Below, piece by piece: positions 7,835-15,870 of a DNA stretch of 37,047 bases. The stretch spans positions 1 through 37,047 of the forward strand of contig JBQVNP010000040.1 in NCBI GenBank assembly GCA_052436255.1, given 5' to 3'. Every line of letters begins with the position of its first letter. Within the stretch, counting starts at the first letter, position 1. The notes under the pieces are model-generated. The model was not told the origin of the DNA and made no database searches. It saw nothing but the letters and a program-made list of their open reading frames with translations. The stretch is from Pelomonas sp052436255 (lineage in GTDB: Bacteria; Pseudomonadota; Gammaproteobacteria; Burkholderiales; Burkholderiaceae_C). The position numbers and the translations under genes are program-made.

Positions 7835-10198
7835 ATGAACAAGAGCAGTAGACAGATCCTCGCCCTTTCCCTTCTGGCGGCCGGCCTCGTGGCGGGTTGT
7901 GGCGGCGGTGGCGGCAACGCAAGCGGTGACGCGCCCTCCTTAGGAAGCAATCCCGCGCCGGTTCCTGCACCGCCTCCGGCTCCGGCCCCGGCCCCGGCTC
8001 CGGCCCCGGCGCCAACTCCGGCCACCGCCAGCTGGCAGAGCGTGAAGTTCGGCGGCGGCGGCTACGTCACCGGTCTGGTCTATCACCCGACAACGGCCAA
8101 CCTGCTGTACGCCCGCACCGACATCGGCGGCGCCTACCGCTGGCACCCGGCCACGTCCTCCTGGACGCCCATCACTGACGGCCTGGGCTTCGGCGCGGCC
8201 GAGAGTCGCCACCACGGCATCGAGAGCATCGCGGTCGACCCGAACGACGACCAGCTCGTCTACATGGCCACCGGCATGTACACCTTCGAGGGCAACGGGC
8301 GCCTCTACATCTCCGGCAACCGCGGCGACAGCTGGACCCACGTGCCCCTGCCCTTCCCGCTCGGCGGCAACAACGCCGGCCGGGCCATGGGCGAGCGCCT
8401 GGTGGTGGACCCCAACAAGCCATCCACGCTGTTCATCGGCTCGCGCACTGCCGGCCTGTGGAAAAGCACGGACTCCGGCCAGACCTGGGCCCAGCTCACC
8501 TCGCTGTCAAGCGCCAGGATGAACGCGGACCAGATCAGCGCCGCCAGGGGCGGCATGGGCGTCAGCGTGGTCGTCTACGACACCGGCACCAAAGGCAGCG
8601 GCTCGGCCACGCAGACGATCTACGCGGCCATCTCGCCCGACTACGTCAGCGTCGCCGGCCTGCAGTCCAATCTCTACAGGTCCACCAACGGCGGCACCTC
8701 GTGGGCGCCGGTCACGACGCCGGTCTCGGGCTCTCACATTCCGCACATGGTGCGTGCCGCTGACGGCATGTTCTACGTCGCGTTCACCAAGGACGCCGGG
8801 CCCGGCGCCGGCGGGCCCGGGCGGCTCTACAAGTTCGACGGCAGCAGCTGGACCTTGCTGAAGAGCGTCGATCCGACGCAATGGACCAACCCCGGCCTGG
8901 GCGGCCTGTCGGTCTACGGCAGCGGCGCGACCACGCGCATCGCGCTCGGCGTGAGCAACACCTGGGGCAACTACACCGGCCAGCAGATCGTGCAGCTTTC
9001 CAACGACGCCGGCCTGACCTGGCGTGAGATTGCGGCGGCAATGCCCGGCGAGATCGCGCCGGGCTGGGTGGACGACGTCGAAATCGACCCGTCCAACCCC
9101 GACCACATCCTGCACGTGCATGGCGGCGGCGTCGTCGAGACCAAGAACGCCTCGTCGGCAACGCCCAGCTGGGCCGGCAGCAACGAAGGCATCGAGGAAA
9201 TCGCGGTGCAGTCCGTCGTGACGCCGCCGGCCGGCGCGCCCTACCTGCTGGTCAACAGCGCCGGAGACGTCGGCGCCTGGGTCCACACGGACGTCACGCA
9301 GACGCCCACGCTGAACCCCGGCACCGGCTGGAGCAACGGCAACGCGGCCGACCTGGCGTGGTCCGATCCGAACTACATCGTCGGCAGCGGAGTCCTGAAC
9401 TCGACCAAGACCGCCGTCGGCTACTGGTCCGGGGACGGCGGCAAGACATGGGCGCGCTTGGCCAGCCTGCCCGCTGGCGCCAGCGAGAACACCGGCAGCC
9501 AGGCCAGCATCGCGGTCACGGCGCGCAATCACGCGGTCTGGGCGCCGGCCAACTCGGTGCCTTCCTACACGACGAACAACGGCGCGAGCTGGACGCCGAC
9601 CAACCTGCCTGCGCTGGCGGTCGTCGGCAGCGGCTGGGGCCGCGGCTACCGCCTGGTGGCTGACCGCAAGAACCCGAACAAGGTCTATGCCTACGACTCC
9701 GGCGGCGCGACCTGGAGCCGCACCCCGGGCAAGGTCTATGTCTCGACCGACGGCGGCCGCAGCTTCGCGCTGAGCGCCGGATCGGTGTCTGCCAACCTGG
9801 CCCCCGACGCCTGGTGGACGACCTCGATGGCGGTCAACCCGCATGCGGAGGGCGACCTGTGGCTGGCCGACGGCAACGCCCTCTACCACTCGGTGGACGC
9901 CGGCGCCAGCTGGACCAAGCTGACGCAGTTCGCTGCCGCCGACGGCGTCTCCGGCGCCAGCCTGGTCGCGCTCGGCAAGGCCAAGGCAGGTGCCAGCTAC
10001 TCGGCCGCGGTCTATGTGGTGGGCACCGTCAACGGCGTCTGGGGCGTCTACCGCTCGGACGACGGCGGCGCCCGCTGGACCCGCTTCAACGACGACGCCC
10101 ACCAGTTCGGTGGCATCGGCGTGATGGCGGCCGACCACAGCGTCTATGGTCGTATCTACGTCAGCGGCACCGGCCGCGGGTTGCTGTACAGCAATTGA
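7835..10198 (+). CDS. GH74 xyloglucanase, lipoprotein with Pro-Ala linker
   Basis: A 787-residue second GH74. The N-terminus has a lipobox (V19-A20-G21-C22, then a Gly run) and a Pro-Ala low-complexity linker (about residues 40-65), so it is predicted to be lipid-anchored, perhaps at the outer membrane, with the catalytic propeller held away from the surface. Catalytic Asp candidates are D96 (YARTDIGGAYRW) and D511 (LAWSDPNY). The propeller closely follows the first GH74 over its whole length, which suggests a duplication within the locus or between related loci. The first copy is freely secreted and has extra modules. A two-step attack by a diffusible enzyme and an anchored one is plausible but inferred. 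Confidence 0.94.
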   Translation: MNKSSRQILALSLLAAGLVAGCGGGGGNASGDAPSLGSNPAPVPAPPPAPAPAPAPAPAPTPATASWQSVKFGGGGYVTGLVYHPTTANLLYARTDIGGAYRWHPATSSWTPITDGLGFGAAESRHHGIESIAVDPNDDQLVYMATGMYTFEGNGRLYISGNRGDSWTHVPLPFPLGGNNAGRAMGERLVVDPNKPSTLFIGSRTAGLWKSTDSGQTWAQLTSLSSARMNADQISAARGGMGVSVVVYDTGTKGSGSATQTIYAAISPDYVSVAGLQSNLYRSTNGGTSWAPVTTPVSGSHIPHMVRAADGMFYVAFTKDAGPGAGGPGRLYKFDGSSWTLLKSVDPTQWTNPGLGGLSVYGSGATTRIALGVSNTWGNYTGQQIVQLSNDAGLTWREIAAAMPGEIAPGWVDDVEIDPSNPDHILHVHGGGVVETKNASSATPSWAGSNEGIEEIAVQSVVTPPAGAPYLLVNSAGDVGAWVHTDVTQTPTLNPGTGWSNGNAADLAWSDPNYIVGSGVLNSTKTAVGYWSGDGGKTWARLASLPAGASENTGSQASIAVTARNHAVWAPANSVPSYTTNNGASWTPTNLPALAVVGSGWGRGYRLVADRKNPNKVYAYDSGGATWSRTPGKVYVSTDGGRSFALSAGSVSANLAPDAWWTTSMAVNPHAEGDLWLADGNALYHSVDAGASWTKLTQFAAADGVSGASLVALGKAKAGASYSAAVYVVGTVNGVWGVYRSDDGGARWTRFNDDAHQFGGIGVMAADHSVYGRIYVSGTGRGLLYSN

Positions 10199-10211
10199 AG
10201 AGAGCAAGACG

Positions 10212-11636
10212 ATGGCCTTCAACGACAAGCTTCCCGACGCGCCCGGGCGCCGCAGCTTCGTGCGCACCGTGGCCAGCGCCGGCCTGGCTGCAGTGGCCGC
10301 CAGGCCGGCTGCTGCCGCCCCTGCCGCCACAACGGCCGCTGCGTCGACGCCTCCCGAGCCCGGCCTGCCCTTCCACGCCTGGGCGCCCGCACCGCCCATG
10401 GGCTGGAACAGCTGGGACGCCTTCGGCGCCAGCGTCACCGAGGCCGAATACCTGGACAACGCGCGCATCCTCGCCGAGCGCTTCCTGCCCTTCGGCTACG
10501 ACACCGCCACCGTCGACATCCAGTGGTACGAGCCCGGCGCCACGTCGTCCTGGTACCGGCCCTTCGCGCCGCTGGTGCTGGACGCCCATGGCCGCCCGCA
10601 GCCGGCCCCCAACCGCTTCCCCAGCGCCGCCGGGGGGCGCGGCTTCGCGCCGCTGGCCGCCCAGGTGCACGCCATGGGCCTGCGCTTCGGCGTGCACCTC
10701 ATGCGCGGCATCCCGCGCCAGGCGGTCGGGCTGGAACTGCCCATCGCCGGCAGCAAGTACCGCTGCCACGAAGTCGCCAACCCGGGCTCGACCTGCGCCT
10801 GGAACACCGACATGTGCGGCGTCAAGCCCGAGCACCCGGGCGCCCTCGACTGGTACCGCGCCTGGTTCGCCCAGCTGGCCGAATGGGGCGTGGACTTCGT
10901 CAAGGTCGACGACATCGCCGCGCCCCACTACCACGCCAAGGAAGTCGAGCTGATCCGCCGCGCCATCGACGCCAGCGGCCGGCCCATGGTGCTGAGCCTG
11001 TCGCCGGGGCCGTCGCACCTGGATCAGTCGGCCCACCTGCAGGCGCATGCCAACCAATGGCGGGTCTGCAACGACTTCTGGGACACCTGGCCCCAGCTGC
11101 GCGACAACCTCGTCAACCTCGTCAAGTGGGCGCCCCATGCCCGCCCCGGCGCCTGGCCCGATGCCGACATGCTGCCGGTGGGCAAGATCGGCCTGCGCAA
11201 CTACGACGGCGAGCCGCCGCAGCTCGGCGAGCGCGACACCCGCTTCACGCGCGACGAGCAGTTGCTGATGCTGACCGCCTGGACCTGCGCGCGCAGCCCG
11301 CTGATCCTCGGCAACGACCTGCGGCGGCTCGACGACTGGACGCTGCGCCTGGTCACCAACCCCGAAGTGCTGGCGCTGCTGCGCGTGCCCGGCGCACGCG
11401 AGTGGCACAGCACGGCCGAAGGCCACCGCTTCGTCTGCCATGGCGCCCAAGGCACCTGGGCCGCCTGGCTCAACACCGGCGAGACCCCCTGGCCCGTGCA
11501 GCTGCCCGGCTGGCTGCCCGACGCCCGCCGCGACTGCTGGGCCCGCGCCGACCTGCCCGCCGGCACCCGCCGATTCACCGTACCGCCCCACGGCGCGCGC
11601 CTCGTGCGCTGCAGCCCCACTCCCTCCACGCCCTGA
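10212..11636 (+). CDS. Divergent GH27-like glycosidase, Tat signal
   Basis: A 474-residue protein with a twin-arginine type signal (GRRSFVRTVASAG) and a barrel resembling clan GH-D (GH27/GH36). PPMGWNSWDAFG is the classical GH27 opening. D233 in VKVDD is the candidate nucleophile and D288 in VCNDFWDTW the candidate acid/base. The galactose-binding motif of GH27, DDCW, reads D102-I-Q-W105 here, so the second Asp is lost. That makes a plain alpha-galactosidase less likely. GH27 also contains beta-L-arabinopyranosidases, which change this motif. The ATG at 10212 sits behind GAAGAGAG, 13 bp after the GH74 stop; an upstream in-frame start inside the GH74 gene is rejected. The substrate is unknown. 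Confidence 0.8.
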   Translation: MAFNDKLPDAPGRRSFVRTVASAGLAAVAARPAAAAPAATTAAASTPPEPGLPFHAWAPAPPMGWNSWDAFGASVTEAEYLDNARILAERFLPFGYDTATVDIQWYEPGATSSWYRPFAPLVLDAHGRPQPAPNRFPSAAGGRGFAPLAAQVHAMGLRFGVHLMRGIPRQAVGLELPIAGSKYRCHEVANPGSTCAWNTDMCGVKPEHPGALDWYRAWFAQLAEWGVDFVKVDDIAAPHYHAKEVELIRRAIDASGRPMVLSLSPGPSHLDQSAHLQAHANQWRVCNDFWDTWPQLRDNLVNLVKWAPHARPGAWPDADMLPVGKIGLRNYDGEPPQLGERDTRFTRDEQLLMLTAWTCARSPLILGNDLRRLDDWTLRLVTNPEVLALLRVPGAREWHSTAEGHRFVCHGAQGTWAAWLNTGETPWPVQLPGWLPDARRDCWARADLPAGTRRFTVPPHGARLVRCSPTPSTP

Positions 11637-11642
11637 CCCCGC

Positions 11643-13229
11643 ATGACCATGACTTCCACACTTCCCCTGCGCCCTCTCGCGGCTGCACTGCTGTCCTTCG
11701 CGTTGAGCGCCGCCGCCGTCGCCGCGCCGCCCGCCGCGCGCGCGGTCACGCTGGACCGCGCCGCGGCAGCCAAGCCCATGGACCGCTTCTACGACCTCGC
11801 CGTCGGCGCCGACTACCCCGGCACGACGCGCCGGCCCGAGAACATGGCGCAGCTCAAGACCGCCGTCGATGAACTGGGCTTTCGCTACATCCGCTTCCAC
11901 GACATCTTTCACGACGAGCTCGGCACGGTGAAGAAGGACGGCGACAAGCTCGTCTTCGACTGGACCGCCATCGACAAGCTCTACGACGACCTGCTGGCAC
12001 GCGGCATCAAGCCCTTCATCGAACTCGGCTTCACACCGAGCGCCATGAAGACCTCGCCGCTGACCATCTTCTACTGGAAGGGCAACACCTCGCACCCGCA
12101 GCCCGGCCCGTGGGCTGAGCTGATCGACGCCTTCGTGCCCCACCTGATCCAGCGCTACGGCATCGAGGAGGTGCGCCAATGGCCCTTCGAAGTGTGGAAC
12201 GAGCCCAATCTGAAGGACTTCTGGGAGAACGCCGACCAGAAGGCCTACTTCGATCTCTATGTGAACACCGCGCGCACCATCAAGCGGATCGACCCGACGC
12301 TGAAGGTGGGCGGCCCCTCCACGGCCGGCGCGGCCTGGGTGCCCGAGTTCCTGGCCTATGCGAAGGCCAACAACGTTCCCGTCGACTTCGTCACCACGCA
12401 CAGCTATGGCGTGACCGAAGGCTTCCTCGACGAGTTCGGCAAGTCCGACCGCATCCTCGCGACCGACCCCAACTCCATCATTGGCGACGTGCGCCGCAAC
12501 CGCCGGGAGATCGAGGCCTCGCCCTTCCCCGGCATCCCGCTCTACATCACCGAATGGAGCACCAGCTACAACCCGCGCGACAAGGTGCATGACAGCTACG
12601 TCAGTGCGCCCTGGATCCTGAACAAGCTGGTCGGCACGCGCGGCTATGCGCAGGCGATGAGCTACTGGGTCTACAGCGACCTGTTCGAGGAGCCCGGCAA
12701 GCCCGACCGCGCCTTCCACGGCGGCTTCGGCCTGATGACGCGCGACGGCATCCGCAAGCCGAGCTGGTTCACCTACAAATACCTCAACGCGCTGCGCGGC
12801 AACGAGGTGCCGAGCAGCGACGACAAGGTGCTGGCCGCTGCCGACGGCGACAAGGTCGCGGTGCTCGCGTGGGACTGGCAGCACCCCGACCAAGGGCAGA
12901 ACAGCAACGGCACCTTCTTCGGCAAGCCCGTGCCCAACGGCCCGGCAGCGCCTGTCACGCTCAATCTGCGCAACCTCAAGCCCGGCGCCTACCAGCTGGC
13001 GCTGCACCGCACCGGCCACAAGAGCAACGACGCCTACACGGCCTACCTGGAGATGGGCGCGCCCAAGGACCTGGACGCGGCGCAGCTCGCCAAACTGCAG
13101 TCGCTGACACGCGACCTGCCGGAGGTCAAGCGCACCGTCAAGGTCGGCAAGGACGGCCTGTTCAAGTACACCGTGCCGATGCGCAGCAACGACATCACGC
13201 TGCTCACGCTGCAACTCGTGAAGCGTTGA
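11643..13229 (+). CDS. GH39 glycosidase, probable beta-xylosidase
   Basis: A 528-residue GH39 enzyme with a Sec signal peptide (about residues 1-29, ending AVAAPPA). The two retaining catalytic glutamates are visible: E187 in FEVWNEPNL (acid/base) and E304 in YITEWSTSY (nucleophile). The C-terminal beta-sandwich is present and length is normal for the family. GH39 is mostly beta-xylosidase but also includes other specificities. In this locus a possible target is the beta-1,2-xylosyl U side chain of xyloglucan, or xylan fragments. It starts 6 bp after the preceding GH27 stop. A second in-frame ATG lies two codons downstream, and either could serve as the start. Confidence 0.88.
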   Translation: MTMTSTLPLRPLAAALLSFALSAAAVAAPPAARAVTLDRAAAAKPMDRFYDLAVGADYPGTTRRPENMAQLKTAVDELGFRYIRFHDIFHDELGTVKKDGDKLVFDWTAIDKLYDDLLARGIKPFIELGFTPSAMKTSPLTIFYWKGNTSHPQPGPWAELIDAFVPHLIQRYGIEEVRQWPFEVWNEPNLKDFWENADQKAYFDLYVNTARTIKRIDPTLKVGGPSTAGAAWVPEFLAYAKANNVPVDFVTTHSYGVTEGFLDEFGKSDRILATDPNSIIGDVRRNRREIEASPFPGIPLYITEWSTSYNPRDKVHDSYVSAPWILNKLVGTRGYAQAMSYWVYSDLFEEPGKPDRAFHGGFGLMTRDGIRKPSWFTYKYLNALRGNEVPSSDDKVLAAADGDKVAVLAWDWQHPDQGQNSNGTFFGKPVPNGPAAPVTLNLRNLKPGAYQLALHRTGHKSNDAYTAYLEMGAPKDLDAAQLAKLQSLTRDLPEVKRTVKVGKDGLFKYTVPMRSNDITLLTLQLVKR

Positions 13230-13236
13230 TCCGCCG

Positions 13237-15870
13237 ATGAAGCACCGTCTGACCGGGGCCATCGCCATCGCCTGTTTGCTGGCCACCGGCGCGGTGGCCA
13301 GCCCTTCGCTGCAACAGGCCCGCGCCCTTGTCGCGCAGATGACGCTGGCCGAGAAGGCCAGCCAGCTGCAGCACGAGTCGCCGGCCATCGCGCGGCTGGG
13401 CATCCCCGCCTATAGCTGGTGGAGCGAGGGCCTGCACGGCGTGGCACGCGCCGACATCGCCACCGTCTTCCCGCAGGCCATCGGTATGGCGGCGACGTGG
13501 GACGCGCCGCTGGTGCAGCGCGTCGCCGACGTCATCAGCACCGAGTTCCGGGCCAAGTACCTGAACACGGTGGCGGCTGACGGCTCGTCCGGCATCTACC
13601 GTGGCCTGACGGTGTGGTCGCCCAACGTCAACATCTTCCGCGACCCGCGCTGGGGCCGCGGCCAGGAGACCTTCGGCGAGGACCCGCTGCTGACCTCGCG
13701 CATGGGCGTGTCCTTCATCCAGGGCCTGCAGGGGCCGGACGCCAACCGGCCGCGCGTGTCGGCCGCCGTCAAGCACCTGGCCGTGCACAGCGGCCCCGAG
13801 GCCGACCGCCACAAGGAGGACGTCAAGGTCGCGCCACGCGACCTCGTGGACACCTACCTGCCGGCCTTCCACGCCGCCGTCACCGAAGGCCGGGCCGAGT
13901 CGGTCATGTGTGCCTACAACGCGGTGGACGGGGTGCCCGCCTGCGCCAACGAACCGCTGCTGAAACACTACCTGCGCGAGCAGTGGAAGTTCCAGGGCCA
14001 TGTGGTGTCCGACTGCGGTGCCGTGGCCGACATCCACATGGAGGGGGCGCACAAGCATGTGAAGACACCCGAGGAGGCCGTGGCCCTGGCCGTGCGCGCC
14101 GGCACCGACCTGATCTGCGACTTCGGCAGCAACCCGACCGCCCAGTCCGCCACCACCGTGGCCGCCGTGCAAAAGGGCCTGCTCGGCGAAGCCGAGCTGG
14201 ACCGCGCGCTGCACCGCCTGTTCCACGTGCGCCTGCGCCTGGGGCTGTTCCCTACCCAACGGACCTTCCCCGAAATCAAGGCCACCGACTTCGACACCCC
14301 GGCCCACCGCGCGCTCAACCTGGAGGCGGCGCGCCGCTCGCTGGTGCTGCTGAAGAACGACGGCCTGCTGCCGCTGAAGGCGGCACCGAAGCGCATCGCC
14401 GTCGTCGGGCCCAACGCCGACAGCGTGGACGCGCTGGTGGGCAACTACAACGGCACGCCGTCCAAGCCCATCACGCTGCTGGCCGGCCTGAAGGCGCGCT
14501 ACCCCGAGGCCCGCATCGACTTCGTTGAAGGCACGGGCTGGGTGGCGCCGCCGCTGGAAGACCTGCCGGCGGCCAGTTTGTGCGCCGACGCCGCCTGCAG
14601 CCGCGCCGGCCTGAAGTTCGAGCGCTTCGGCAACATCCAGCTCGAAGGTGAGGCCACCTCGTCTGAGACGACGGCGCTGGTCCAGTTCAAGTGGGGCTGG
14701 CCGGAGCGCTACGACCGCAAGGAGTCGGCCCGCTGGAGTGGCTTCCTGCGCGCCGGCGAGAGCGGCGAGCATGTGCTGCGGCTCAAGGGCAACCACGGCT
14801 ATCGCATCTGGGTCGATGGCGAGCTGGTGGTGGACCTGTGGGACATCGCCTGGCCCACCTCCAAGCGTGGCGTGACGCTGAAGGCCGGGCAGACCTATGC
14901 CGTGCGCATCGAGGCGCAACAGCTCGGCTGGGAAGGCGAGCAACGCCTGCAATGGAGCCGCCCCGGCGCCAGCGACGAGGCGGCGCTGGCCGCCGCGCGC
15001 GCGGCCGACCTGGTGGTGTTCGCCAGCGGCCTGACCTGGGAGCTGGAAGGCGAGGAGATGACGGTGCTGGCCCCGGGCTTTGCCGGTGGCGACCGCACCC
15101 GCATCGAGCTGCCCGCGCCGCAGCTGGCACTGCTGGAGCGCCTGGCCGCGCTCGACCGCCCGCTGGTGGTGGTGAACTTCAGCGGCAGCCCCATGGCCTT
15201 CGGCGACGTGCTGCAGAAGCTGCCCGCCTTGGTGCAGGCCTGGTATCCCGGCGGCGAAGGGGGCCAGGCCGTGGCCGAGCTGCTGGCCGGCGACTTCAGC
15301 CCCTCGGGGCGGCTGCCGCTGACCTTCTACCGCTCGGCCGACCAGCTGCCGCCCTTCAAGGACTACGGCATGCAGGGCCGCACCTACCGCTGGTTCAAGG
15401 GCCAGGCCGAGTTCCCCTTCGGCCATGGCCTGGGCTATGCGGGCTTCGCCTATGCCCAGCCCCGCCTGGCCCGCAGCCGCGTGGCGGCGGGGCAAGGCGC
15501 GACGCTGTCCGTGCTGCTGAAGAACGAAGGCGCCCGTGAAGCGGCCGAGGTGGTGCAGGTCTATGCCACGCGGCCCGGTGCGGCGGCGCCCGAGCGCACG
15601 CTGGTGGCGTTCCAGCGCGTCGTGCTGCAGGCCGGCGAATCGCGCCGCATCCGCTTCGAGCTGCCCGCCCACGCGCTGAGCGTGGTGCAGGCCGATGGCC
15701 GGCGCGTGGTGCCGGCCGGTCCCGCCGAACTGTGGGTCGGCGGTGGCCAGCCGGTGGCCGCCGTGACGGGCGTGCGCGCCGCCGGTCAAACGCTCAAGCT
15801 GCAAGTGACCGGGCGCGCGGAACTGCCGCCGTTCGGTTCGACCATGAAGACTCCGGAGACCCGTGAATGA
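13237..15870 (+). CDS. GH3 beta-glucosidase/beta-xylosidase with inserted PA14 domain
   Basis: An 877-residue GH3 with a Sec signal peptide (to about residue 22). The first domain has YSWWSEGLHGVAR and the nucleophile D259 in VVSDCGAVADI. A PA14 domain is inserted in the second GH3 domain (about residues 468-578, with YRIWVDGELVVD). The acid/base is E602 or E604 in TWELEGEEM, just after PA14. A C-terminal FN3-like domain lies at about 767-860. The YxWWxEgLHG and SDCG motifs are typical of the beta-xylosidase-rich GH3 clade, so beta-xylosidase is as likely as the backbone beta-glucosidase expected in a xyloglucan locus. It begins 7 bp after the GH39 stop and overlaps the GH31 start (ATGA). Confidence 0.93.
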   Translation: MKHRLTGAIAIACLLATGAVASPSLQQARALVAQMTLAEKASQLQHESPAIARLGIPAYSWWSEGLHGVARADIATVFPQAIGMAATWDAPLVQRVADVISTEFRAKYLNTVAADGSSGIYRGLTVWSPNVNIFRDPRWGRGQETFGEDPLLTSRMGVSFIQGLQGPDANRPRVSAAVKHLAVHSGPEADRHKEDVKVAPRDLVDTYLPAFHAAVTEGRAESVMCAYNAVDGVPACANEPLLKHYLREQWKFQGHVVSDCGAVADIHMEGAHKHVKTPEEAVALAVRAGTDLICDFGSNPTAQSATTVAAVQKGLLGEAELDRALHRLFHVRLRLGLFPTQRTFPEIKATDFDTPAHRALNLEAARRSLVLLKNDGLLPLKAAPKRIAVVGPNADSVDALVGNYNGTPSKPITLLAGLKARYPEARIDFVEGTGWVAPPLEDLPAASLCADAACSRAGLKFERFGNIQLEGEATSSETTALVQFKWGWPERYDRKESARWSGFLRAGESGEHVLRLKGNHGYRIWVDGELVVDLWDIAWPTSKRGVTLKAGQTYAVRIEAQQLGWEGEQRLQWSRPGASDEAALAAARAADLVVFASGLTWELEGEEMTVLAPGFAGGDRTRIELPAPQLALLERLAALDRPLVVVNFSGSPMAFGDVLQKLPALVQAWYPGGEGGQAVAELLAGDFSPSGRLPLTFYRSADQLPPFKDYGMQGRTYRWFKGQAEFPFGHGLGYAGFAYAQPRLARSRVAAGQGATLSVLLKNEGAREAAEVVQVYATRPGAAAPERTLVAFQRVVLQAGESRRIRFELPAHALSVVQADGRRVVPAGPAELWVGGGQPVAAVTGVRAAGQTLKLQVTGRAELPPFGSTMKTPETRE

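Noticed and set aside
7955..8030. Repetitive GGCTCC/GGCCCC stretch as a variable tandem repeat
   Set aside because: It encodes the Pro-Ala stalk of the lipoprotein GH74; such linkers are common and the repeats are imperfect.
10161..13403. Open frame of 1080 codons on the - strand opposite GH27 and GH39
   Set aside because: It covers two well-supported glycosidases and has no domain; a GC-bias shadow.
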